From assembly GCA_963763485.1 (NCBI GenBank), contig CAVXOW010000006.1:558001-622000 (forward strand): a stretch of DNA of 64,000 nt, given 5' to 3'. Positions 1-8,883 of the stretch are shown here, one piece after another. Source of the stretch: CAWCKS01 sp963763485. GTDB taxonomy: Bacteria; Pseudomonadota; Alphaproteobacteria; Rhizobiales; Xanthobacteraceae. Both the position numbers and the translations under genes were made by a program. The notes under the pieces were generated by a model. The model was not told where the DNA came from and did not search any database. It saw only the letters and a program-made list of their open reading frames with translations. How positions within the stretch are numbered: the first letter of the stretch is position 1; the number at the start of each line of letters is the position of its first letter.

Positions 1-50
1 TCGCCGCGCCCAAGCCACCAGAAATGCTGATGCGCGTCGATCCGAACCAT
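1..50 (-). CDS. Amidohydrolase family protein, probable fuconolactonase (partial, N-terminus only)
   Basis: Only the first 16 codons lie in the window. The reading begins M-V-R-I-D-A-H-Q-H-F-W, the hallmark N-terminal metal-binding start (D-x-H-x-H-F-W) of amidohydrolase-2 lactonases such as L-fuconolactonase. Its ATG lies 6 bases past the stop codon of the aldo-keto reductase, so the two genes are almost certainly cotranscribed. Together with that sugar dehydrogenase, a sugar-lactone hydrolase is the natural function. The substrate cannot be read from so short a piece. Confidence 0.6.
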   Translation of the reverse strand, partial: MVRIDAHQHFWWLGRG

Positions 51-56
51 GGCACG

Positions 57-1092
57 TCAGGCGGGCACGGGCACGTTGCCGGCAAGCAGCCCCTCGCCCT
101 TGAGGTCGCGCCATAGCGCAGAGGGGATGATCACCGCCAGCGACGCCAGATTTCGCTGCACCTCCTCGGGCATCACTGCGCCCAGCACGATCGACGACAC
201 CGCGGGATGGCCGAGCGGAAATCGCAAGGCAGCATCAGCCAGCGCCACCCCATGGGCGCGGCAAACCTTCTCGATGCGCTCGACGCGCGCGACAATATCC
301 GGCGGAGCGATGCGATAGTTGTAGCGCGCGCCGGCAACGGGACCGATCGCCAGAATGCCCGAGTTGAAGACGCCGCCGAGCATCACGCCGATCTTCTTTT
401 CCAGCGCCAGCGGCAGAAATTCATCGAGCGCCGGCTGCTCGAGCAGCGAGTAACGGCCCGCCAGCAGCATGGCATCGAAATCGCCCGCGCGTGCGAAGCG
501 CGCGCACATGTCCGCCTCGTTGAGGCCGACGCCGATCGCCCTCACCACACCTTCGGATCGCAGCTGTGTCAGCGCCCGGTAAGCGCCCTCCATCGCCTCG
601 CGAAACCGTTGCTCGATGTTGTCGCGACCATGGGTCCAGACGTCGACGTCGTGAATCAGCACCACGTCGATTGCATCGACCCCGAGCCGCAGCATCGACT
701 GCTCGAACGAGCGCATCGTGCCGTCGTAGGAATAGTCGAACCTCGCCGCATGCGGGAAGCCGCCGGCAAAACCCGGCGAGGCATTGCCTCCGCCGGTGCG
801 TGCCTTCGCGCCGCGCGGATTCATCCAGCGCCCGACCTTGGTTGACAACACAAAAGATATCCCGCGCGACGCGGCGCAGCGCCGTGCCGCAGCGATGCTC
901 CGCAAGGCCATTGCCGTAATGTGGTGAGGTATCGAACAGGGCAATACCGCACTCCAGCGCAGCGCTCACGGTTGCGATCGCGGTGGCATCGTCAAGCCGC
1001 GCGTAGAGATCGCCGAGCGGCGCGGACCCGAAGCCGATCTCCGTGACTTCGAGATTTGATCTTCCAAGCCGGCGTTTGGCCAGAGCGGACAT
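57..1092 (-). CDS. Aldo-keto reductase, D-threo-aldose / L-fucose 1-dehydrogenase-like (one frame break)
   Basis: This is a full-length NAD(P)-dependent sugar dehydrogenase of the aldo-keto reductase fold, about 343 residues once the frame is repaired. The N-terminal part carries R-R-L-G-R-S and the D and Y of the catalytic tetrad in F-D-T-S-P-H-Y-G. After a break near 865 the other frame supplies the catalytic K (S-T-K-V-G-R) and H (L-I-H-D-V-D). The break sits at a run of four T on the coding strand; removing one T restores the frame. Pairing with an amidohydrolase immediately downstream suggests oxidation of L-fucose or a related aldose to a lactone. The gene is divergent from the ABC sugar-uptake operon at 1318. 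Confidence 0.85.
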
Positions 1093-1317
1093 GGCGGCGG
1101 ACCTCCACGTAAGAAAACAGTCGGCACGACCCGCGAATTGTCAAGCGGCATGGGTCGCCTCGCGGATCAGATCGAGGTGCGTCGCATGCCGCGCTGCGGT
1201 ATCCGCCGACGGTCTTATTGTTCGGTCGGCGCGGAGTGCTATGAATTCGACGACGCCACGGACAGCGGCGTGCCGGGCAATAATCGCCGCAAAGGCGACT
1301 TGAGGGAGGACAACACG

Positions 1318-2655
1318 ATGGCCAACGACAACAGCAAGTTTGGTTTGACCCGACGCGCCGTGGTCACCGGCTCATTGGCAGCGGGGGCACTGGGCCTGTC
1401 GGGCCGGCCGCTGTTCGCCGATCCGCAGTGGAAGAAATATGCCGGAACCAGCCTCGAGGTGAATCTCGTCAAGTCGCCGCGCGGCGATCTCCTGCAGAAA
1501 TACGAGCAGGAATTCGTCGAGCTGACCGGCATCAAGGTATCGTCGGAGCAAATTCCCGAACAGCAGCAGCGTCAGAAGGTCGTGATCGAATTGACCTCAG
1601 GCAAGCCGAGCTTCGATGTCGTGCACCTGAGCTACCATGTCCAGAAGCGCCAGTTCGACAAAGCCGGCTGGCTCGCCAATCTCTCGCCTTACATGAAAGA
1701 TCCGGCGCTCGCCGACCCCTCGCTCTCAGAGAGCGATTTCTCCGCCGCCGGGCTGCAATACGCCAGGAACGACAAGGGCGAATTGCTGTCGCTGCCCTGG
1801 TCGGTCGACTACTGGATCATCTACTGGAACAAGGAGCTGTTCGAGAAGAAGGGCCAGAAATATCCCACGACGTTCGACGAGCTGGTCACCGTCGCGGAAG
1901 CCCTGACCGACGTGAAGGACGGCACCTACGGCTTCGTTGCACGTGGCCTGCGTAACGCCAACGTTCCGGTGTGGTCGAGCTTCCTGCTTGGCTACGGCGG
2001 CAGCTTCCTCGATGCGAAGGGCAACCTGCTCACCGACGGGCCAGAGGCGGTCGAAGGCGCCAGGCTCTACCAGCGCCTGCTGACCAAGGCGTCACCTGCC
2101 GGCATCGCCGGCTTCAACTGGTCGGAATGCCAGTCGGCGTTCCTGCAAGGCAAGGTCGGCATGTGGCTCGACGGCGTCGGCTTCGCGCCGCCGCTTGAAG
2201 ATCCGACCAAGTCACGCATCGTCGGCAAGGTCGGCTATGGCGTGATGCCGAAGGGACCGAAGGCGCAGGCCTCGGCGACGTTCGGCGACGGCATCGGCGT
2301 GCCGGCCGCGAGCACCAAGAAAGAAGCGGCGTTCCTGTACTGCCAGTGGGCGGTCTCGAAGGTGATGGGCGCGCGGTTGCTGCAGACCGGCGGCGGCGTG
2401 CCGTTCCGCGATTCGATCCTGAACGACGCCGACACCCGCAAGGGCGTCACCATGCCGGCGGCCTGGGTCGACTCGGTCGCGGCGTCCGGCAAGATCTCCA
2501 AGCTCGGCTTGCCCGTGGTCATCCCGGTGACCGAATTCCGCGACATCATCGGCACCGCGTTGACCGCGACACTGTCGGGCGCTGATCCGGCGGCCGAATT
2601 GAAGAAGGCAACCGAGCAGTTCAGGCCGATTCTGGAGCGCAGCGAGAAGGCGTGA
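1318..2655 (+). CDS. ABC transporter extracellular sugar-binding protein (family 1), Tat-exported
   Basis: This is a 445-residue periplasmic binding protein of the family-1 (MalE/UgpB-like) type. The start at 1318 follows a good ribosome site (GAGGGAGGA). The N-terminus has a twin-arginine signal, L-T-R-R-A-V-V-T-G, then a short hydrophobic stretch, so it is probably exported folded. The reading extends upstream to 1138 without a better start. The stop overlaps the GTG of the first permease, giving a tight SBP-permease-permease operon. No ATP-binding subunit is encoded here, so a shared MsmX/UgpC-type ATPase elsewhere is likely. The ligand is unknown; the divergent sugar dehydrogenase suggests an aldose. 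Confidence 0.88.
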   Translation: MANDNSKFGLTRRAVVTGSLAAGALGLSGRPLFADPQWKKYAGTSLEVNLVKSPRGDLLQKYEQEFVELTGIKVSSEQIPEQQQRQKVVIELTSGKPSFDVVHLSYHVQKRQFDKAGWLANLSPYMKDPALADPSLSESDFSAAGLQYARNDKGELLSLPWSVDYWIIYWNKELFEKKGQKYPTTFDELVTVAEALTDVKDGTYGFVARGLRNANVPVWSSFLLGYGGSFLDAKGNLLTDGPEAVEGARLYQRLLTKASPAGIAGFNWSECQSAFLQGKVGMWLDGVGFAPPLEDPTKSRIVGKVGYGVMPKGPKAQASATFGDGIGVPAASTKKEAAFLYCQWAVSKVMGARLLQTGGGVPFRDSILNDADTRKGVTMPAAWVDSVAASGKISKLGLPVVIPVTEFRDIIGTALTATLSGADPAAELKKATEQFRPILERSEKA

Positions 2656-3597
2656 CCGAAGGCGTTGTCGGCGCGGTTGAACAGATAAAGCCGGCGGCCG
2701 AACAAGCGGCCGTCGAACCCTTGCGGCCGGCATCATACTGGCCGTTCGTCGTGCCGGCGCTGGTGGTGGTCGGCGGCGTCATCGTCTTCCCGTGGGCGTT
2801 CACGATCTGGATGAGCCTGCGCGAGTGGAAGATCGGCGGCGCCAACTCGTTCATCGGATTCGACAACTACATCCGCCTCGTCACCGACACGCGCTTCCTC
2901 GAATTCGGTCTGGCACACCGTGCTCTATACCGCGTTGTCGGTGATCCTTCCGCTGGCGCTCGGCCTGTTCGCCGCGATCGTGTTCCATAACCGCTTTCCG
3001 CTGCGCGGACTTTTGCGCGGCCTCTTTGTCATGCCGATGATGGCTACGCCCGTGGCGATCGCGCTGGTATGGACCATGATGTTCCACCCGCAACTCGGCG
3101 TGCTCAACTATTTGTTGTCGCTGGTCGGCATCCCGCCACAGCTCTGGGTTTTCGCGCCATCGACCGTGATCCCGTCACTGGTGCTGGTCGAGACTTGGCA
3201 GTGGACGCCGCTCGTCATGCTAATCCTGCTCGGCGGGCTCGCGGCGATCCCGACCGAGCCGTATGAAAGTGCCGTGATCGACGGCGCCGGCTCCTGGCAA
3301 ATGTTCCGCTACATCACCTGGCCGTTGATCATGCCGTTCATGATGGTTGCCGCCATCATCCGCACCATCGATGCGGTGAAGAGCTTCGACATCATCTACG
3401 CGATCACGCAGGGCGGCCCGGGCACTGCTTCGGAAACCATCAACCTCTATCTCTACAGCGTCGCGTTCGCCTATTACGACGTCGGCTACGGCTCGGCCAT
3501 CGCCGTCGTGTTCTTCGTGCTGATCGTCATCCTCTCGCTGCTGCTGCTGCACCTGCGCCAGCGCACAGCGTGGAACGAGACCGGAGGCGCGGCATGA
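2652..3597 (+). CDS. ABC sugar transporter permease, MalF/UgpA type (one frame break)
   Basis: This inner-membrane permease has about six hydrophobic segments, and the family EAA loop is visible as A-V-I-D-G-A-G-S-W-Q-M-F. It starts at a GTG overlapping the stop of the binding protein. The frame breaks near 2907, where the text reads F-G-L-A-H instead of the expected F-V-W-H-T-V-L-Y. Deleting one G from a GG pair rejoins the two halves into one protein of about 314 residues. The stop overlaps the ATG of the second permease, which shows translational coupling. Confidence 0.85.
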
Positions 3598-4418
3598 CGA
3601 TCCGCCTTGTCTTCGAGAAGCTCGCACTCGGCTTCGCCCTGCTGGTACTGGTGGCGCCGGCGCTGATGTTCTTCGTCTGGATGCTGTCGTTGTCGGTGAA
3701 GTACGAGATCGACAATGCCGCCTACCCGCCGATCCTGATCCCCGAGCACTTCGCCTGGAAGAACTATGTCTCGGTGATCGAATCCAATCGTTTCGGCACG
3801 TTCTTCTTCAACAGCGTGATCGTGACCGGGCTCGCCACGCTGTTCGCGCTGGTGATTGGCGTACCGGCCGGCTACGGCATTGCGCGGATGCAAGCGACCA
3901 AGGCAGCCATTGTGATCCTGATCGCGCGCATAACGCCGGGCCTGTCCTACCTGATCCCGCTGTTTCTGTTGTTCCAGTGGCTCGGCCTGCTCGGTACGCT
4001 GTGGCCGCAAATCATCATTCATCTCGTGGTCACCGTGCCGATCGTGATCTGGATCATGATCGGCTATTTCGAGACCACGCCGATGGAACTCGAAGAAGCC
4101 GCCGTAATCGATGGCGCCGGGCGCTGGCAGATCTTTCGTCATGTTGCGCTGCCGATCGCCAAGCCCGGCATCGTCGTCGCGATGATCCTGTCGGTGATCT
4201 TCTCCTGGAACAATTTTGTCTTCGGCATCGTGCTGGCGGGGCGCGAGACGCGCACCCTCCCCGTCGCGGTCTACAATATGATTTCGTTCGAACAGCTGAG
4301 CTGGGGCCCGCTGGCTGCCGCCGCACTGATCGTCACGCTGCCAGTGCTGCTCTTGACCCTTTTCGCGCAGCGCCAGATCGTCGCCGGATTGACTGCCGGT
4401 GCGGTGAAGGGCGGATGA
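3594..4418 (+). CDS. ABC sugar transporter permease, MalG/UgpE type
   Basis: This intact 274-residue inner-membrane permease is the second half of the transmembrane channel for the binding protein at 1318. The start is the ATG of an ATGA overlap with the preceding gene. The EAA motif is clear: E-E-A-A-V-I-D-G-A-G-R-W-Q-I-F. About six hydrophobic helices are visible, beginning around residue 10 and ending with a helix near residue 255. It is probably the last gene of the transport operon; the next gene begins about 95 bases later and belongs to a different family. Confidence 0.9.
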   Translation: MTIRLVFEKLALGFALLVLVAPALMFFVWMLSLSVKYEIDNAAYPPILIPEHFAWKNYVSVIESNRFGTFFFNSVIVTGLATLFALVIGVPAGYGIARMQATKAAIVILIARITPGLSYLIPLFLLFQWLGLLGTLWPQIIIHLVVTVPIVIWIMIGYFETTPMELEEAAVIDGAGRWQIFRHVALPIAKPGIVVAMILSVIFSWNNFVFGIVLAGRETRTLPVAVYNMISFEQLSWGPLAAAALIVTLPVLLLTLFAQRQIVAGLTAGAVKGG

Positions 4419-4513
4419 GGCGCAGAGGCAGCATCTTGCGCTGCTGCAAACGCAACAACGGGTACGCAGGATTTGCCGGAGCAAGTAAAAGAAGCACCTG
4501 GCGAATCGTCCCG

Positions 4514-4843
4514 ATGGAGTTCCCCACAGTGATCACCTGCTATCTTCGCTATGTCATCAATCCGGATCGGATCGCTGACTTCGAAAAATACGCCACGATG
4601 TGGCTGGAGTTGATGCCGCGCTTTGGCGGCACCCATCACGGCTATTTTCTGCCGTCCGAAGGCGAGAGTGACGTCGCGCTCGCGATGTTCAGTTTTCCGA
4701 GTCTCGCAGCGTATGAGCAATATCGGAAACAGGCCGCCGGCGACGCCGACGCCCGGAAGGCGGTCGCGTTTGCCAACGAGACGCGCTGTATCGTTCGCTA
4801 CGAGCGCTCTTTTTTTCGGCCTGTATTGCCAAAGGCCGCTTAG
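4514..4843 (+). CDS. NIPSNAP family protein
   Basis: This small protein of 109 residues matches the ferredoxin-like NIPSNAP fold, with the family pattern C-Y-L-R-Y near the start and R-F-G-G-T-H-H-G-Y-F-L-P in the middle. ATG at 4514 is used; a GTG fifteen bases later is an alternative. Bacterial NIPSNAP proteins are of poorly defined function and often sit beside catabolic genes. Here it lies between a sugar uptake operon and a cofactor-independent dioxygenase on the other strand. No membrane segment or signal is seen. Confidence 0.85.
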   Translation: MEFPTVITCYLRYVINPDRIADFEKYATMWLELMPRFGGTHHGYFLPSEGESDVALAMFSFPSLAAYEQYRKQAAGDADARKAVAFANETRCIVRYERSFFRPVLPKAA

Positions 4844-4910
4844 TATCTTCCTGGCTGCATTCGTGACAGGTTAGTCTGGCTGCGCCGCACTCCGCGGCGT
4901 GCGGCTCAAG

Positions 4911-6302
4911 CTATCCCTTGCGGTTCTGCGCGTTCCAGTACTGCTCGAGATTGGCAATCAGCGCCGGGCTGAAGTGGCAGTACGCCTGCTCGCGCGCGTA
5001 GACTGCGATGTAACGGCGGAACGCGTCGATCGGCTCCTGGATCGCGCGGAATGCGCGGCGGTTGGCGACCGCGCCGACCGCGCCCGAGCTGGTCAGCCGG
5101 CCGACGACGCGCTCGATCGCGGCGTCCATCTCGGCCGGCGGCGCGATCTCGTCGCAGATCAGGCGGCCCTCCGGCGACGAGCAATCGAGGCGACGTTCGT
5201 ATTGAATGGCCTGACGCGCAACGCGGTCTCCGGTGAAGCGCGGCAGCCGCAAGTTCGCCGCGCCCGGGATGATCCCTTCCTTGCGCGCCGGCAACGTCAT
5301 GAAGGCATCGCTCGCCGCGATGACAAAATCCATCGTGAGCAGGATCTGGCAGTGCCCGCCAATGGCAAAGCCTTCGACCGCCGCGACCCACGGCTTTTCC
5401 GTCGCTGTGCCGTGCACGTCGTCGGGAAATACCTCCGGGCTCGCGACGCCGCGCAGGAATTTGTGCACGAAGCCGAGCTCGCGCTGGATGAACCAGACAA
5501 ATGGAATCTTGCCCTGGTAGAGATGCGTCAGGTTGATGCCGCTGCCGAGCAGGCGCCGGCCGGCGTATTTCGGGTGCTCGACGGTGGTGCCGCGCAGCAC
5601 CGCGATGTTGCTTGCGGAATCGAGGATCGCGACATCGACGGCGGTCTCCATGTTGTCAATGGTGGTCTGATCCTCGGCATTAAGAAAACGCGGATTGCTG
5701 GAGATCAGATGAACCGCGCTGCCCTGGCGTTCGAGTCGGGCCGAGCCGAGATCGAGCACGCCGTCACGCTGGAAACGTTGCAAATATTCGCGCGCTTCCG
5801 GCCGCGCCAGCAGCATCGCGTGAACGAGATGGTTGCCGGCGCGCTCGTGGCCGAGCAGCTGTGCAAGGAGGATTCCCTGGTCGATCTCGAGCCCGTCCTT
5901 GTGACCCTGCAACGTGTCGGCTTCCGCCGCAATCTGTTGGGCTGACGGCACGAGACCCGGAAAAGCATCGGCCGCTGCGCGCACCAACTCCTCCACGCGC
6001 ACAAAACGCGAGAAATTTTGCGTGAGCACGGCGTAAACCGCTTCGACATGACACTGCAGGAAGCGTTCGCGGCTCTGTCGCGCGGCACGCAAAACCTGCT
6101 CGGCAACGAGCCCCTGCGCTTCGTTGCGTTTCGGCTTGGATGGCAGGCTCTCGATCAACTGTCGCGACTTCAGCCAGAACTCAGCGAACTTTTGCCGGTC
6201 GCTCGCGAAATCGCCGGACGCATCCGGGGCGGCCGCGCGCCAGGTTCTCACGATGTCTGGCGAGATATTCGCCGCAATCACCGCGGTCTCAATCGAAGTC
6301 AT
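4911..6302 (-). CDS. DpgC-like (3,5-dihydroxyphenyl)acetyl-CoA 1,2-dioxygenase, crotonase fold
   Basis: This intact 463-residue protein has a long helical N-terminal region (about residues 1-200) and a C-terminal crotonase domain. The crotonase glycine-rich oxyanion region reads G-F-A-I-G-G-H-C-Q, followed by A-R-K-E-G-I-I-P-G-A-A-N-L-R-L-P-R-F. That combination, and the length, match DpgC, which cleaves an aryl-acetyl-CoA with O2 and no metal or cofactor. Simple enoyl-CoA hydratases are near 260 residues, so the extra N-terminal domain is diagnostic. No other glycopeptide-precursor gene (DpgA, B or D) is visible, so the substrate here may differ. The family call is firm, the exact substrate open. 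Confidence 0.75.
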   Translation of the reverse strand: MTSIETAVIAANISPDIVRTWRAAAPDASGDFASDRQKFAEFWLKSRQLIESLPSKPKRNEAQGLVAEQVLRAARQSRERFLQCHVEAVYAVLTQNFSRFVRVEELVRAAADAFPGLVPSAQQIAAEADTLQGHKDGLEIDQGILLAQLLGHERAGNHLVHAMLLARPEAREYLQRFQRDGVLDLGSARLERQGSAVHLISSNPRFLNAEDQTTIDNMETAVDVAILDSASNIAVLRGTTVEHPKYAGRRLLGSGINLTHLYQGKIPFVWFIQRELGFVHKFLRGVASPEVFPDDVHGTATEKPWVAAVEGFAIGGHCQILLTMDFVIAASDAFMTLPARKEGIIPGAANLRLPRFTGDRVARQAIQYERRLDCSSPEGRLICDEIAPPAEMDAAIERVVGRLTSSGAVGAVANRRAFRAIQEPIDAFRRYIAVYAREQAYCHFSPALIANLEQYWNAQNRKG

Positions 6303-6439
6303 TTGTCAAAACCCGTTTGCGCGCTTCTTGATGAGATCGATCTTAGCACCCGCGCGAGCCCAACTCACGACTTCTCTGGTTGACGGCCCGTCCCGAACCG
6401 TCGCGGCCGCCGGCCAAGGACCGCGTCTCGGTAGTCTTC

Positions 6440-6539
6440 ACCGCACTTGTCACGTCGCTGACGCCCCGCGGCGCAGGGCAATCCGATCGCGCCCGATGGC
6501 AGCTGGAGCGTGCAGGCCATGCCGGCGAACTTTGGTTGA
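6440..6539 (+). pseudogene. C-terminal remnant of a VCBS/FG-GAP repeat protein
   Basis: A short reading from 6474 to a TGA at 6537-6539 ends A-P-D-G-S-W-S-V-Q-A-M-P-A-N-F-G, almost the same tail as the four large repeat proteins of this window. Upstream, in another frame, L-V-T-S-L-T-P resembles the L-V-P that precedes the tail of the protein at 6922. Beyond that the sequence is not recognisable and in-frame stops occur. I read this as the decayed end of a paralogue. The rest of the 6303-6921 interval holds no gene I can support. Confidence 0.6.
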
Positions 6540-6921
6540 CGGACCTTGTGCCACGTTGCGGCAGCGAGGTTCGCGCGACCGCACAAAAAAACCTCACCCC
6601 TACAATCGAACCTCCGGCAGCTTCCGCAACACGAATGGCGCGTGCAGTTGATCAACACTGCATGCGCTGAAATCGCGAACCCACCTAGTCGCAACTGAAC
6701 ATGCGACCGAGATGGCCGGCGCTTCAGCTCTGAGGGTCGGCAATGACGCCGCCTTCCGTCGCCGATGCCGGCGACTTGCGAATGCCGTCGGGTGCGGACC
6801 GACGTTCGCTGAACCTCCACTTTGCAGATCTCGCCAACGGTGCACGCTCGCGCGTCACCGCAGCCTCGATCTTTGCCGAGCGGGTTACCCGACACGTTTG
6901 CAAGCAGCAAGGAAGCAGACC

Positions 6922-8714
6922 ATGCGATTTCTGACTATTGACGAGCCCAATGCCGACGAACTTGATCCCGGCACGGGCACATTCATCCATGCCATCAGCA
7001 ACAATGACGAGATGGTTGGTTCCTACTGGACCAACATCGACGACTTTGGTTTCTCGGACATTGGTGGCAGCTTCACGGCCCTGTGGGGGCCGCTGATTGC
7101 AACGGACCGCGAAGCCAATGGCGTCAACAACTCAGGCGAGGTCGTGGGGTATTATGTCGATCCGACCTATCACTACCATGGCTTTCTCTTCAGCGGCGGC
7201 AACTACAAGACGCTGAACGAGCCCAAGGCAAACAACGATACGGTTGCTGAAGGGATTAACAACGCAGGCAAGGTCGTCGGCTACTATTTTGACGGCTCGG
7301 AGTTTCACGGCTTCCTTGATGTCAACGGCACATTCGCCACGCTCGACGATCCGCTAGCGAATTCAACGGTACCTTCGTTCAGGACATCAATGACCAGGGC
7401 GAAATTGTTGGTTACTATCAGGACATCAACCACATCACCCACGGCTTCCGCTACCTGAACGGCGTCTACACGACGCTCGATTTTCCCATCGCGCCGGAAA
7501 CGGAGCTCTTTGGCATCAACAATGCCGGCAAGATTGTCGGCTCCTATTGGAACGGTGTCAGCAACCACGGCTTCGAGATGCTGCCCGTCGTCAATAGCGA
7601 CTTCAATGGCAATGGCACGTCCGACGTCCTCTGGCGCAGTAGCAATGGAGCGCTGATTGACTGGTCGATGAGCGGCTCGGCAATCTCCGGCAGCGGCTGT
7701 GTCACCTATCAGGGCAATCAGATCGCGCCCGATGCGTCCTGGAGCATCGCCAGCACCAGCGACTTCGATGGCAACGGCAGTACCGACGTGCTGTGGCGAC
7801 AGAACTCCGGCGCGCTGGCGCTCTGGTCGATGAATGGCTCGACGGTCACGTCAAGCCATGCCGTCATCTCCCAAGGCAACGCCGTTGCGCCGGATGCATC
7901 CTGGAGTGTTGCCGGTACCGGCGACTTCGGCGGCGATGGCAAGGCCGACATCCTGTGGCGGCAGAGCTCTGGGCGCTCGCGCTATGGCAGATGAACGGAG
8001 CCAGCATCAGCAGCAGCAGCGCCGTGACGTATCAGGGCAACGCCGTGGCGCCGGATGCGTCATGGAGCGTGGCCGGAAGTCGCTGACTTCAACGGCGACG
8101 CCAAGGCCGACCTGGTCTGGCGCAACGCCAACGGCGCGCTGGCGCTCTGGCAAATGGACGGAGCCACGCTCAGCTCGAGCAACATGGTCACCTGTCAGGG
8201 CAACGTGATCGCGCCGGATGCGTCCTGGAGTATCGCCGGCATCGGCGATTTCAACAGCGATGGCAGCGCCGACATCCTGTGGCGGCAGAGTGGCGGGTCG
8301 CTGGCGATCTGGCTGATGAACGGCTCGACGGTCCAGTCCAGCGGAGCGATCACCTGCCAGGGCAATGTCGTCGCGCCTGATGCCTCCTGGAAGGTCGTCG
8401 AGATCGGCGACTTCAACGGCGACGGCAATTCGGACATCCTGTGGCGCAACGCCAATGGATCGATGGCCGAGTGGCTGATGAACGGCTCGCAGATCACCTC
8501 GTCGTTGGTGCCCTCGTCGCAGGGCAGCCCGGCCGCCCCGGACGGCAGCTGGAACGTGCAGGCCAAGCCGACGAATTTCGGCTCAATCTTGCGGCGGAAG
8601 TCCTGCCGTCGCACAGTCACACTCCAATTGACGGGCCCCCGGCCCGTCATCCTTTTGGAGGATGCCGGGCGAGGTCCAGCCGGTGTTGACGGGCGCCCGG
8701 CTTCCGATCCGTAA
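6922..8714 (+). CDS. HAF-repeat / VCBS (FG-GAP-like) secreted repeat protein (frame breaks)
   Basis: The N-terminal part holds several HAF-type repeats (I-N-N-A-G-K-V-V-G-Y-Y and H-G-F). The C-terminal part has about six roughly 50-residue repeats with D-F-N-G-D-G, D-I-L-W-R and A-P-D-A-S-W signatures, typical of calcium-binding beta-propeller FG-GAP/VCBS proteins. Breaks near 7365, 7970 and 8080 are single-base. No N-terminal signal peptide is visible, as expected for a type I secretion substrate, and the exporter follows directly. The conserved tail ends K-P-T-N-F-G at 8582. Dropping one C at 8584 would give GGC TAA, so the reading to 8714, which runs through a hairpin, is probably artificial. 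Confidence 0.8.
8630..8657 (+). terminator. Probable rho-independent terminator after the HAF/VCBS gene
   Basis: An 8-base perfect stem (GACGGGCC / GGCCCGTC) with a CCC loop is followed by ATCCTTTTGG. It lies 40-50 bases beyond the conserved C-terminal tail of the repeat protein, which supports the true stop being near 8583. The T-tract is short. Confidence 0.5.
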
Positions 8715-8883
8715 GCGCCCGTCGAAGTTGCATGAATCTTGTGAACCCTGCGAACCTGGTCCATACCAAACACGAGGAACCATGCGGTCGGCCCAAAGGA
8801 TGATTGGGCGGGACGGCCTCGAGAATGACACCGAGCCCCCGCGAATCTTGACGATATCGAATTGACCGAAAGGTTTAGGGGGC

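Noticed and set aside
207..845. Long open frame on the plus strand opposite the aldo-keto reductase
   Set aside because: It is the antisense shadow of a well-conserved enzyme; composition is Arg/His-rich and no family is seen.
3486..4484. 332-codon minus-strand frame over the MalG-type permease
   Set aside because: Antisense of a conserved membrane protein; no start signal or family.
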